Shown here piece by piece: positions 7,486 through 19,048 of a stretch of DNA of 64,000 bases. Under the pieces are notes generated by a model. That model was not told the origin of the DNA. It did not search any database and saw only the letters and a program-made list of their open reading frames with translations. The stretch's first letter is position 1. Each line of letters starts with the position of its first letter. This stretch comes from Gautieria morchelliformis (Eukaryota; Basidiomycota; Agaricomycetes; Gomphales; Gomphaceae), in the NCBI GenBank assembly GCA_015179125.1, contig WHVA01000024.1, forward strand, positions 124,001 to 188,000. The letters are read 5' to 3'. A program made the position numbers and the translations under genes.

Positions 7486-10240
7486 TTATCTTTGGGGTCC
7501 TGGACCCTTGACATTATGAGTAGAAGCCCTGCCTGCTGTCCAGTCAAAGAGAGTTTGCCTGGAAGGTTCTGTGAAGTTCTGAAATCTCTGGAAAGGGAGG
7601 GACATGTATGTGGCTGCTGAGATATGCTGAGGTGCCTCTGGGTTCTGCCGGTGAAATTCCTTAATGAGTCGCTTTGCCCCAGAGACATCTTTTGCTGGTA
7701 GCCAGAGATCGTCGGCAGCTCCATAGCCCTTCCAGCGCACAAGATACTCCAACCTTCCACGGAACATCCTGCTGTCTAGAATCCTTTCAACTTCATATTC
7801 TTCGGCTCCATCCCGTATGACAGGGGGGGGTGGAGGGGCATGACGTTCAAGAATTGGGTCATCTTCATATGGCCGAAGCAGGACGACAGAGAACACTGGA
7901 TGTGTGCGACCAAAGGATGCAGGAAGATTTAGACCATAGGCATTTCGTGAGACCACCTTATTAACTGTGCAGGGACCTAGCCACTTGTGGTCTAGCTTCT
8001 TCATTGGGCGAGTGGTTGTGATGTTTTGTGCATTGAGCCAGACCTTGTCACCAAGCTTATAAACTGGGGCTGCTTTATGGTGCACGTCATAGAAGCATGC
8101 CATGTCCTCTGCTGCCTTGGACAGGGCTGAACGAGCTTCTCTCGTGGCCACTTCCATCCGCGTTGTGAACTCATCCAGGGCCTCGAGTTGAGTTTCCCGG
8201 ACTGGTTCCAGTCCCAGCCTTGGATGTTGGCCACTGTCCAACATGAAGGGTGTAGTCTGGGTTGAGGCATGGATTCGGTTGTTATAGGCAAACTCGGCCA
8301 AGGATATCCATTCGAACCAATCATCCTGACGCTGGTTGATGAATAGTCGAAGGTATTGCTCAATCTCCTGATTAACCCTTTCAGTCTGTCCATCAGTTTG
8401 GGGGTGATAAGCAGTAGAGGCAGCGACTTTGACACCAAGAAGTTTGTTCAGTTCACGCATGAACTGGGAGATGAACTGTGTGCCTCGATCACTGATGATT
8501 TCTTCAGGGAGCCCATGAAGTTTCCAAACATGATCACGGAAGAGTCGGGCAACTCCCACTGAAGTTACATCTGAAGTAGTGGGAATGACATGTGCATGCT
8601 TTGAGAGGCGATCGACGACAACAAGGAGAGCATCATAGCCATGACTGGTAGGCAGTTCTACAATCAAGTCAACAGACATAACCTGCCACCTACGGTCTGG
8701 GATACAGTTTGGTAGAAGCTTTCCAATGGGAGAAGCAGGGAAGGTTTTTGTCCGGTTGCACAGGTCACAGGCCTTCACGTATTTTGCAATGTAACGTCAC
8801 ATCCCAGGCCAACAGTAACTCCGAGCAACTAGTTCAGTGGTTCTCCAACGACCAGGGTGACCGGTGAGAGGCATGTCATGGTGCGCCTTCACTATGTCAT
8901 GTCGTAGTTTTGCATCAAGCGGCACGTACACTTTGTTATGATAGAGGACAAGCCCATCCTGTTCAGACCACTCTTCTCCTCGTAAATTGCCAGAGGAGCC
9001 CAGTTCTTTGAGAGCCTTGACAACCTTTTCATCCCGGTCTACACAGTTCCTTACTCGATTGAGGAAAGCATCACCTTCACCTGGGACTAACTGCGCACCA
9101 GCCTCTGGGGGATTCGCCTTGATGTGGAACAAGTCAGGGGTAAGTAAGACTTGATTTTGGTTGTCTTCCTCCCCCCGCTTATGATCCACGCGTCGTGAGA
9201 GTGCATCAGGCTTGGCTGAATGACGACCAGGACGATGGATCAGCTCAAAATCAAAGCGAGAGAGGTAGAGTGACCAGCGTGCTTGACGACGGTTCAGGTT
9301 TTGTGCAGTGCGGAAGTAGGTGAGATTCTGATGGTCATTGAGAATCTCAATCTTGTGCTTTGTTCCCTCTAAGATGTGGCGCCATTCCTCTAATCCCCGA
9401 ATCACAGAAAGAAGCTCCTTGTCATGGATGGCATAGTTGCGTTCAGCATCATTGAGGCTTTTGGAGACAAACCCCACAGGCCGCCATTTGCCATCATCAC
9501 ATAGCTGGGACAGTACTGCTCCTGTGGCATAGGCTGAGGCATCTGTTTCAAGACGGAAATGTTTGTCTTGATCAGGGAGGACAAGGATCGGTGTTGAGGT
9601 GATGAGGAGTTTGAGCTTGTCAAAGGACGCTTGCTCTGGGCCCTTTGGATCCCAAGACCATTGCACATCCTGTTTTGTCAACTGGTTGAGGGGCTTTGCA
9701 ATGTGTGAGAAGTCTTCCACAAATCTACGGTAGAAGTTGATGAAACCAAGGAATGATTTGACTTCAGTGACGTTACGTGGTATTGGCCAGTCCTGCACCC
9801 CTGCAACCTTGACTGGGTCCATGGCAACCTGTCCTTGAGAGAGGATGAGGCCGAGATACTCCACCTCTAGTTGCTCAAATAGGCATTTTTCAGGTTTGAG
9901 GTACAGGTTGTTGGCCCGGAGGATTTCAAGGACACGTCGTACAATCCTACGATGTTCTTCAAGCGACTCTGTGAAGACGAGAATGTCGTCCATGAACACC
10001 ACCACAACCCCTTCATCGATGAGACTCTTGAAGATGTCATTTATCATCATCTGGAAGGTTGCTGGGCTGTTCGTGAGTCCAAAGAACATGACTAGAGGTT
10101 CATACAGGCCCCTATTTGTCCGAAAGGCTGCATTCCACTCATCTCCCTCTTTTATGCGTACATTATTATATCCCCAGCGAATGTCAAGCTTTGTGAAGTA
10201 TTTAGCCCTTCCAGCAGCAATCTTATTCATGATGCCGCGA
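7486..10240 (-). pseudogene. Chromovirus (Ty3/gypsy) pol: RT, RNase H, integrase, chromodomain
   Basis: Reading from 10230 downwards: RT from AKYFTKLDIRWGYNNVRI with the active site FMDDILVF; RNase H with LETDASAYATGAVLS, HDKELLSV and PDALSRR; integrase zinc part (HHDMPLTGHPGR..CDLCNRTK); catalytic core with VDLIVELP, ISDRGTQFIS and HPQTDGQTERVNQEIEQ (D, D and E present); then ERILDSRMFRGRLEYLVRWKGYG, a C-terminal chromodomain. The chromodomain targets integration to marked chromatin in this clade. The 5' part (gag, protease, RT fingers) is missing: the frame ends near 10240, where an unrelated gypsy fragment begins. A single in-frame TGA (8797-8799) splits the integrase zinc region. Otherwise the frame is open for 900 codons, so the loss is recent. 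Confidence 0.9.
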
Positions 10241-10261
10241 CTGCATAGGTCGCTTCGTCCA

Positions 10262-10795
10262 TGTATACATGGACGACATCTTCATATTCTCGCTCTCAAT
10301 ACAAGAGCATGAAGAGCACCTCTACATCGTCTTTGACAGACTGAGGAAGAATCACCTTTTTCTGAGCAAGAAAAAGGTGGACCTCTATTCCATCGGAATG
10401 GAGTGTCTCAGCCATATCATCGATGGCCGACGGGTACATGCCAACCAGGACAAGATGCAACGCATCTGCGAGTGGCATAGGCCAGAGACGTTCAACGACG
10501 TCCAGCATTTCCTCGGGATGGTACAGTATCTTGCACACTACATGCCAGATGTTAGCGCATATACCACCCCACTATCGGGCTGTGCACGTAATAACCGTCC
10601 ATTCAAATGGACTCCACTACTAGACAAATGCTGGCAAAGCATTAAGGCGTTGGCCTGTAAGGCCCCGATCCTGCGTCCAGTAGACGCAAGGTGCCCAGAG
10701 CCGATCTGGGTGATCACCGACAGGTCAAAAGCCGGCGTCGGTGTGGTCTACGGCCAAGGTCCTGACTGGAAAACCTGTCGACCTGCCGATAATAT
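10262..10795 (+). pseudogene. Second Ty3/gypsy RT fragment, opposite strand
   Basis: The frame starts with YMDDIFIFS (RT active site), then EHLYIVFDRLRKNHLFLS, CSHIIDGRRVHANQDKM, FLGMVQYLAHYMPD and a start of RNase H (WVITDRSKAGVGVVYGQG). It is the plus-strand mirror of the region lost from the neighbouring chromovirus but belongs to a different gypsy lineage. Both ends are cut: the left one in the catalytic motif, the right one where reading is lost before the solo LTR at 10854. Confidence 0.8.
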
Positions 10796-10853
10796 AATTC
10801 AACCACTTTTTCCAGTTTTACTCAGGGTTTTTCCCATGGGATAACTTTCCTAT

Positions 10854-11803
10854 TGTCAAGATTGGTTTTTAGGTGTTAATATCGTGTATTAGTGAACACA
10901 GTGAATGCCCGAATAGCTTGTGCAAAGAAGTGTGCCATTCGGCAAATAAGATGAACCAATAAATGTTCAGAAGGTAAGAGGTTTGCTTGAACGGGGATCG
11001 CCCTATCTACAGTCATAGTGAAATATCCCGTGACACTTGTCGATGTAACATACAAGGTCTCACGGAAAGGTTGTCTCAGTAGTAACAATCATTTCACCGG
11101 CGATAATAGTACAAAAGCTAAGGTAATGAAGGTGAAGTACAAAAACTCACCAGTGGTGCTTAAGTCCTCCTCTAGTCGAAGATAGGAATCTATAGGAGAA
11201 GGCTCAAGATGATGGTCACAGTGAGGTCAAGTTTGCACAAGATAGACATATGATAATTGAACTGTATAATATACATGCGAATGTAAACTACTTATACCGA
11301 ATGCCCATATGTTGACAGCGAATAGGGAAGAGGCCATGATGAGTCAGGGTTGGATATGGGTGCGCAATCAGGATACAAATAGGTGAAACAGATATACAAT
11401 AGAAATAGGGAGGAGTGCGAATGTGAAATGACAGGGAGGAAAGAGGACGGCCGTACCTATGTACGAAAACATGCCTTGAGACCTGCATACATGTTACCCT
11501 GCATGGACTCTTGGTCTGCTGGGTTGATCCCACACGATCAATGAGTAGGACATCCCGCAAATGCATTCCAGCCACAGGAACACCCAAAGGGGGTTGATTC
11601 AAGAAGATGATGGGACCAGTGATGACCCATCAAGCCAGGTAAAGGGTGTCGATCGTGTTTGATGGTGTGCCTACTGGCGAATGATGCGAGTAGCGAATGG
11701 CTGTTCAGCGAATTCGGCGAAGAGCGAATGGAGCAAACATAGAAGTGGAGTGTTGAAAAGAAAAATGGAGTTACTGGATACAACAAATAAATGGGTCATG
11801 ACA
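10854..11803 (+). repeat. Solo LTR, family 1, copy B (950 bp)
   Basis: It starts TGTCAAGATTGG and ends GGGTCATGACA. The 5 bp CCTAT stands immediately before (10849-10853) and after it (11804-11808), a perfect target site duplication. No internal region remains, so the element was removed by LTR-LTR recombination. Long open frames on the minus strand within it occur in the other copies too and are not genes. Confidence 0.92.
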
Positions 11804-11808
11804 CCTAT

Positions 11809-12865
11809 GCCCCCAGTGCTCCATGCTGCTCTCTCATATTCAAGAATCTCTGCCATTTGCTCCAACCCGCAAATTGCTTTATTTCACCGTGAGCCATCGC
11901 ATGAGTGGACTGAGGTTGGCTAACCATACCAGCATTGCTTCGGTATGCATCTATCCCTTACTGCCTTATGAGTATATCTTCTATGGTTAATCAATCCACT
12001 GACTCTGCTAACGCTGAAACAGCTCTTCACATGCATGCTAGACCAGTATTACCGGCTACGGAAGCTGAATGCCTTTCTGGAGCGAGCAGTGTAAGAAGGA
12101 GAGGATGTTCCAAAACAGGCTGGAGGATTTTGATGATTCATGTTGTGTCTCACCTCTCCTCTCGGTTGCTGGGATTGACAAATTCCATTGTGGGATTTCC
12201 TAGAGCAACGATAGAGGAAATAATGAAGAGTACAAAGTGTGCGAGAATGCATGTTACATTTCTTATGTCAGAGCCTCATATTCTCGGCAAACCCTGATTC
12301 AGCTTATGGGCCACTGCCGCCTTTAGAACTCGCAATGACTGGAGCCCGCACACCCGAATGAAGCGGGGTAGGTACATTTTGTGAAAGACTAAGAGATATC
12401 AAATATAGAGTTGAATGTGAATATGATTCAGACTTCAAATTGAAGTCAAATCGAGTGAGAGCTCAAGGGCAGAGAGATTGAGTATACACAAGATGTGTGT
12501 ACTCTTGAGTGAGAACTACGCGTCACAAATATCAAATAACTTCGAGAAAGGTGAGTTCTAATTGACTGGGGTTTTTGGATATACAAGCTGAGCTATTGAA
12601 CTAGCTACGGGACATAGCTACGGGACATACTGCGGTGTGAAGAATGGGGAGGTGACGTGTGTGTGTGCTCAAGCAGTTGGACTCGGGGGACCGGTGTTCC
12701 GGATGCAGCGGCGAGTGTGTATCTTGTCTATCGAATAGGAAGAGATGTGGATAGTCATGGATATCAGAAATAAGGACTGTTTGTTTGGAAGAGAGAGAGA
12801 AAGAAAGAAAGATGGAAGAAATGTACACAAGGGGCTAGCCGTCGAGTCGTTCCATGGATCAACAC
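11809..12865. other. No gene supported
   Basis: Scattered frames below 125 codons with no motif, no consistent splice sites and no similarity I recognise. The stretch ends at the hAT target site duplication ATCAACAC (12858-12865). Confidence 0.4.
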
Positions 12866-13800
12866 TAGTGATGGGCACGGCCCGGCCCAGGCCGCGGCTT
12901 AGCCCGAGCCGAGCCGCCAAAAACCCGAGCCAGGCCAGGCCCAAGCCGTTGGTGCGCCGGGCTTCCGGGCCTGGCTCAGGTTTTGACAAGCCCGAGCCGA
13001 GCCCGGAAGCCGCGGCCTCATAGGCGCCCGAACCATAGGATCTTCGGTGGCCAGAAAGGATACTTCTACTTACGGTAAGCTGGCTTAGAACTGCCAGTTT
13101 AGGATTTTAGTCATGGAATGTCATCTATTGTAGTTATTGTGGCCTTACATAAAGGATCTCTTTTTCCGCCGCCGCCGCCGCCCGGCTCTTCACCTTTTCC
13201 TTCCGCCCACCATCGCCCCTACCAGGGCCTCGAGAGCCCCGCCCCATCTCCAGCCCCTCCTTCTCCTTCACACCTGGACCCACCGAGCCCTTCTCGCTGC
13301 CTCCTGCACCCCGCGCGGCCGCGCCGCCCACCCCTGGCCCTGCAGCGCAGGGTTGAATACCGCGCGTGGCTTATGGCACGGCTGACGCACGTCACGTGGC
13401 ATGTGCAGGTACACGCGAGGAGCGCGAGAGCAGCCTTGCTCCTCAGTGTGCGTGTGCGGGTGTGTGCGGGTGTGTGTGCGGGTGGGCATGGGTGGGCGTG
13501 TGCGCGCACATGCAGCTGCGTACGTGCGTATGGGGGCTGCGGGTGCATGGGGTGGGCCGGCTGGTGTAGGGGAGGCGGCCGCGACCGCTGCGGGCGGTGG
13601 CGATGTGGGTGCGCATGTTGGTACAGGTGCGATACATATCTACTAGTTCCCCACCAACAGGCCGCGGCCCAAGCCGGGCTTAGCTCGAGCCGAGCCAGGC
13701 CGGCTGTTAAGGGCCTGGCTCAGGATTTGGCAAGCCCGAGCCCGAGCAAGCCGGGCCCAAGCCCGGGCTTTGGGGCCGAGCCGGGCCGTGCCCATCACTA
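12866..13800. mobile_element. Non-autonomous hAT element, 935 bp
   Basis: Both ends carry the inverted sequence TAGTGATGGGCACGGCCCGG, and the 8 bp ATCAACAC flanks it on either side (12858-12865, 13801-13808). Both features define the hAT superfamily. The interior is very GC-rich, built from repeated GCCCGAGCC-type units near both ends, a direct repeat of GGCCTGGCTCAGG (near 12969 and 13709) and a GTGTGCGGG microsatellite (13440-13515). No transposase is encoded; the 227-codon frame through it is low-complexity. Movement would need a transposase in trans. A GC-rich relative without ends lies at 41890-41990. Confidence 0.93.
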
Positions 13801-14303
13801 ATCAACACGTCTCGGGCTCGGGCTTTGTCTCGGGCTAGGGGTGAATCCGCGGGTCTTGGATCAACAACATGTCCACAGATTGATGGAGTAATGTGGGATG
13901 TGTTATGTGAACACGTGTGGGCTCAGAAAGTCTCAATCAATGCGTGTGGGTGTGTGTACGTGGCGTAGAGGTTCATATATGCGGTGTTGTGATGTCTCAA
14001 CTGGGTGTGTAAGGGCAGTGATGAGTTGGTGGTGTTTTTATGACATGTTTTGGCATTAGTTTCGAATACTTCATACAGCCGGACTATACGCGCCAGACCT
14101 AATTCCAGATCCAAGGTACTACTTTGCTCCAAACCTCTTCCACGTAAGAGTAACCGAAGCTTACTGAGATACAACCTGAACCCCGTATCTGCCAGCAATG
14201 GAGAAAATTTGGAGTGGGAGAATCGAACGACAACTTCAATTGTGTAATGCAGCACAATAGATCTTTCATACTAGTTGTGACTAGCGAGCCCAATTTCATC
14301 CCC

Positions 14304-15264
14304 TTAGTGTACGCTCCTCCACTTCGCACACTGGTCTCTCAGTCGCCCCCATCTTCCACCATTCCAGGTGCGCATTCTCTGCCATTCCTCGGGACAAAGG
14401 AGGAAATGCATTTCCAGGAACGCGGCAATGACAAAGTCGGAGAATGTGGGATGCGTGCCCATGACGAGCGTATTCCCATCCTTCCCATTCTTATCCAGCA
14501 ATGCTGCCAGAACGCCGAACGCTAGATGCTGAGGAGTAAGACCACAGGCTACTGAATCGCAAGCAAGCCACAAGCCTTTTTCTAATTCATCCCACACCCC
14601 ATTCCACTTCTCAAAGCCTTTAGGGCAGACTTCTTCCAGTTTCCCGCCGAGCATAGCTTCGCGGGTGAGTCTCCAATACCTTTAATGACAGACAGTCAAG
14701 GAAGGCTATCCCAATATTGCTACGATAATACCACTCACGGACGACTGCCCTCGTTCAAGTGCTTGAACAGCTCCGGCAGCGCCATGGGGATGGTTACCAT
14801 CGCGACATTTTTATAGAAGTGGTCATAGAACAGCTGCTGCAAGGCCTTCGTCCCTGGCGGAAACAGGGCACCTGTGGATGGCGTTGGGTAGGTCTCGTCG
14901 AGATATTCAGCGATGTGGAAGGACTCTGAGACGACTGTAGGGCCGCCGGAAGGGGCAGTGCGGGATGGATCTACAATCACCGGGAGGGTATATAAAGGGC
15001 TCCCATCAGGTTTTTTCCTGGTCGGCGCAGCGCCTATACTGCGCATGGTGGGCTCGATTTCAGGATATTCGAGCCAGAAGGTCTTGTAGGGTACTCCTTT
15101 GTAGTTGAGCGCATACCTAGTTGAATTGAGTCATAAGCTGCACTGACCCCAATATTTCTCGCTACCGTCGGGACTTACCTCGCCTTCCACATGTTGGCAC
15201 TCCATGCTTTGCCATTAAAGTCTGAAGGTGCATCATATAGCGTGATGATACTGTCGGAAGACAT
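14304..15264 (-). CDS. Glutathione S-transferase, Ure2p/etherase (FuA-type) family
   Basis: Three exons, 15264-15179, 15116-14739 and 14679-14304, give 279 residues; introns are 62 and 59 nt with GTAAGT and GTGAGT donors. The N-terminal thioredoxin-like domain shows ITLYDAPSDFNGKAWSANMWKAR, with the AWS-x-N-x-W-K serine expected at the glutathione site of this class. Then come GVPYKTFWLEYPEIE, LPVIVDP with the cis-proline and SESFHIAEYLDETYP (the glutathione-binding Glu-Ser pair). The C-terminal helical domain has THPTFSDFVIAAFLE and RMRTWNGGRWG. Known members conjugate or reduce xenobiotics and lignin-derived aromatics in the cytosol. A roughly 15-residue insertion (CGLTPQHLAFGVLAA) before the VMGTHPTFSDF motif is unusual; it could be an unspliced piece, but no canonical intron fits there. 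A TATA box lies 38 bp before the start. Confidence 0.85.
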
Positions 15265-15301
15265 GTTACTCACAGTAATGGTCAGGTTGGGGTTGGGCAG
15301 A

Positions 15302-15307
15302 CTTATA
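15302..15307 (-). promoter_or_regulatory. TATA box of the glutathione transferase gene
   Basis: TATAAG on the minus strand, 38 bp upstream of ATG 15264. A second AT-rich motif (TAGATATATA) lies about 120 bp upstream. Either could serve; the spacing favours the proximal one. Confidence 0.4.
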
Positions 15308-15309
15308 AG

Positions 15310-17010
15310 AAAGAGCGCCTAAGCTACGCGGCGTATGAGCGCGTGCCACGCTGCCTTACAGTAATCAACGATATATCGGGTATATATCTACGTGGAGAAC
15401 TCGGCTAGCATGCACTGCTGACTAGCTTACATCGTCTTGTTCCACACATACCTGTCGCCGGAGTCCGGACTGGAAACTACCGGGTTCATGGTTAGTCAGC
15501 TTGAGCAATGAGCTAAGCTAGGAGCTTGGCCTCCGAACTAGCGCACCACCCAATCGTACACTTCCCGGGTGGGTCACGAGTGCCGTAGCGGCCTCTGTGC
15601 GGATGGCTAAAGGCACCGTTCACTCCCACTAGTCGCAGGCTCAGAAGTGCATCATTACAAAACCGAAATGCCCGAAAGCCCGTTTTCATACACTTTGTAG
15701 CTCCGCATATTGGTGGCCGAGCACGAGCGCTCCGAGCTAGAGGTGCGTCAGCCATCCTACATAGCGCATTCTCATAGCTGTAGCCCGCTCCATAGTCTAT
15801 GGCGCAGGGACCTCTGCCTATACTGTCCATGCAGGACTATCAACCTGTGCCTGCGGTCTCAAACCTAGTGTATCACCTCCGCTCCAGCCTCCAGTTGAGT
15901 TCTCAGGCCCTCTCAGACTCACATACAAGGGACTCAATCCTCTCCTGGGACTCACGCTGATATCACTCCGGAGCTACATGTCTATGGGAAGCTGGGATGG
16001 CAAGATAACCTCCTATTGTACGAGACACGGGTTGAAAATCGCATTTTGTTTCATTATTTTCTTTTGAAATCGACACATGCTGTAACTATCACTCGCTGAT
16101 ACTGACGAATCCTCTCAGAGACGTCGTAGAGCTCAGGGATATGGACGTATCCCTGGTGCGCGCTGCACCTCAGATTATGGAACGAACATCGTACCATAGA
16201 CGTGACGCCGCCGGGGCGGCTAAATGCCGTCCGCCCAGTCCCCACCTGTCACCACTCCCGCCGGTCATGGAAGATGTGTCTCCCGCCTCTCTCGTCCTTG
16301 CATCACTGAGCCTGGTCACGGTGGATCTACCTCCGATTCTGACTTTACTTTTCACTCAACGCCACCTTCCGGCTGTCCTTCAGGGCTAACGGTACGTTCT
16401 CCGCATCTGAAAGCACTGTCTTATCCTGCAATTTCCTCGCCCTGCCCAAATAGTCTTGTGCGGCATCCCGGCTGTCATGTTCGGCTTGAACGATCCCGGT
16501 GTGGTTGTGTTTACCTGCGATATGGTCAGCGTGGTGTCGCAGTGAACCCCACCCCAGTATGGACGTTACCCAGATCCCGTAGCCAGCAATATCCCGCGCC
16601 GGAGGCAGAGTCATATAACGTTCGACAGACCCAGCAACCGCGGAGAGCTGGTTGCGTCTATCACCTCCACCGCGCCACTGTCATCAGTGAGCCTAGCCCT
16701 TGTCAGGGACCTAGCAGGTGCCACCGCCGTGAACGAAGTTATGAGCAGCCTGACGTCATGTAAGCGGGAGTCATGTGGTAGCCCGAGTTTCATAACGTGC
16801 ACCCGGGGCCCATACCGATCTGTTTGGCCAAATCAACAAAGCTCACTTATTAATTTCCTCTTCCTTGCGACATCAATCACCGCCGCTTCTTTCTCCACAC
16901 TGACCACTCATAAGGCCACGGTCCTTCCCGCGGCCCCACTAGACACGGACTATGGGAGTTAGTGTCTACTGGGGCCGTGGGCAGTCACCAGCGCTCATCT
17001 GGCTCTCACA
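15310..17010. other. No gene supported; small inverted repeat at 16928-16982
   Basis: Frames up to 179 codons lack motifs and overlap on both strands. Two 20 bp arms (16928-16947 and 16963-16982, both containing GGCCCCA or its complement) form an imperfect inverted repeat with a 15 bp spacer just before the DUF6532-like remnant. Confidence 0.35.
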
Positions 17011-17013
17011 TCG

Positions 17014-17730
17014 TTGGCCGATCAGAACAGGCTACGCCAATCCAAGATGAAGCTGACGGACTTCGATCTAGGATTCGAGTCGATGATCCACCTGGGCTGC
17101 CGATACTATCTTGTCATTTTCGGCACGAATGACCCTTTCCCCCTTGAAGAAGACATGGATCGCTTCCTGTGGGCGGCGTGGCAGATCGCATGCACCGAAT
17201 ACGACGTCAAGTTCGGCCCAACCCCGAGGTCTTCACCTTGGTTAGTCCTGTCGAACACGTTCACCCCTGAGGTCCTCACTTTTCTGCCCAGATCAAACAG
17301 CGCGGGAGTCAGGTTCGCGGCGAGGTGAAGCGCAATGCCCGCCCATTGATTACGGTTCATTACAAGTTTGACGCGAGTGAGGATACCGCTTATGAGGAAA
17401 TCGCCACACTTGTTCGTGTTCTCACATTCAGTCTCATTTATGAAGTAAGACACCATACCAGCGCACTTGGATTGTACCGCTGAGATATCCCAGGACCATG
17501 AAGCCCAGACTGACCTCTTCAAGAACCTATGTGTTGCATGCGTCATGCTCCAATCAAGGTCAAAGATTGAAAACTGTGTTGACCAGTGGAAGCATGGGTG
17601 GTTCCGCCAAGTTGACTTTACAGAGAAGCTCTACCACAAGAAATATGAGTGCTATTTGGACAATTTACAGGAATGGGGCGCACGCCAAAGGCAGGTACAT
17701 TTTGGCACAACTGCAGCAGTGGCTACATGA
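17014..17730 (+). pseudogene. DUF6532-like protein, decayed
   Basis: The pieces follow the order of the DUF6532 domain common in agaricomycetes: FLWAAWQIACTEYDVKFGPTP, then (one base out of frame) EVFTL. A 46 nt intron (GTTAGT..CCCAG) is followed by IKQRGSQVRGEVKRNARPLI. The end region reads IENCVDQWKHGWFRQVDF, KLYHKKYECYLDNLQEW. The reading needs a 1-base correction between GPTP and EVFTL. The central part (LGLYR, then TGA) is either a second intron with a GTAAGA donor or a broken exon. The function of DUF6532 is unknown. I rate the family call moderate and the loss of function likely. Confidence 0.5.
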
Positions 17731-18011
17731 TAAAGCCTGGTATGTCCCCTTTCCTCTTAACATGCCGATGGCAGCTGAGAGGTCATAGGGCCTTTTCTGG
17801 GGCCAGCAGTGTTGAGAAAAACATACCAACCACTTGCAAGTTCACTCATGAGGATTTCAACACAGCTTGTATGTAGCACCCCATTTCCATTCAGTGTCAC
17901 CCAGCAGCGAGCAAAACTAGAACAAAGAATCATATCAAACAAATGTATAAGAAGTGACTTGGATACATTATCAGGGTAATTGATGGTATCCCTCTGATGA
18001 GCTCAGCTTTG

Positions 18012-19043
18012 TGTCAAGATTGGTTTTTAGATGTTAATATCGTGTATTAGTGAACACAGCAAATGCCCGAATAACTTGTGCAAAGAGATGTGCCGTTCAG
18101 CAAATAAGGTGAACCAATAAATGTTCAGAAGATAAGAGGGCTGACCAAATGGAGCTCGCCCTATCTATAGTCATAGTGAAGTAGCCCATGGCACTTGATG
18201 ATGTAACATGCAAGGTGTCATGGAAAGGTTGTTTAAGTAGCAACAATCTTTTCACCGGTGAAGGCACTCCTTTGGAGCCCTTCACCGACAGTGCAGATAA
18301 TAATACGGAGACTAAGGTAACGAAGGTAAAGTACGAAAACTCACCAGTGGTGCTTAAGTCCTCCTCTGGTAGAAGATAGGAATCTATAGGAGAGGGCTCA
18401 AGACGATGATCACAGTGAGGGCAAGTTTTGCACAAGATAGACCTATGATAATTGAACTGGGGAATATACATGCCGATGTAAACTACTTATATATTGAATG
18501 CTTGTATGATATCAGCAAATAGGAAAGAGGCCGTCTGGAGTCAGGGTTGGATAGGGGTGCGCAGTCATGATACAAATAGATGAAACAAATGTACAATAGA
18601 ATGAAAGAGGAGTGTGAACATGAAATGACAGGGGGGAAAGGGAGCGAAGGTTCTTATGTACAAAAACACGCCTTGGGACCTGCATACATGCTACCCTGCA
18701 CAGACTCTTCGTCTGCTGGGTTGATCCCACACAATCTATGGGTAGGATGCCCCACAAATGCATTCCGGACATACAAACACCTAAAGGGGTTGGGTCAGGA
18801 AGATGATGGGACCAGTGATGAACCATTACGCCAGGTAGAGGATGTCAATCCTGTTTGATGGCATACCTGCTGGCAAATGATGCAACCAGCGAATGGCCGT
18901 TCGGCGAATGGGGCGAATAGTGAATAGAGCGAATATCGAGGAGGAGTGGTGGAAGGGAAGGGCGAACTTGGGAGAACTGCCAGGAGGAGCGGTGAGGGGG
19001 AAGGTAGAGACAGCGAGGCAAGGGAAATAGATGGGTCATGACA
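18012..19043 (+). repeat. Solo LTR, family 1, copy C (1032 bp)
   Basis: It begins TGTCAAGATTGG and ends GGGTCATGACA; CTTTG precedes (18007-18011) and follows (19044-19048), a perfect 5 bp target duplication. It is the longest of the family copies. Confidence 0.92.
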
Positions 19044-19048
19044 CTTTG

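Noticed and set aside
13118-13801. 227-codon open frame in GC-rich DNA
   Set aside because: It lies wholly inside the non-autonomous hAT element and reads the terminal repeats and a microsatellite; low-complexity Pro/Ala/Arg/Cys sequence with no domain.
14560-14600. Possible extra intron in the GST third exon
   Set aside because: Candidate GTAGCC donor with the nearest AG acceptors gives either a 24 nt intron or a frame change; the uninterrupted exon is kept and the insertion is noted instead.
16224-16763. 179-codon plus-strand frame
   Set aside because: No homology that I recognise, no intron structure, and opposing frames of similar quality. Not supported as a gene.
18097-18826. Minus-strand frames of 104-124 codons repeated in several places
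   Set aside because: Similar frames occur in every family 1 LTR copy (for example 5885-6331, 11288-11602, 29878-30222); they are LTR sequence, not genes.
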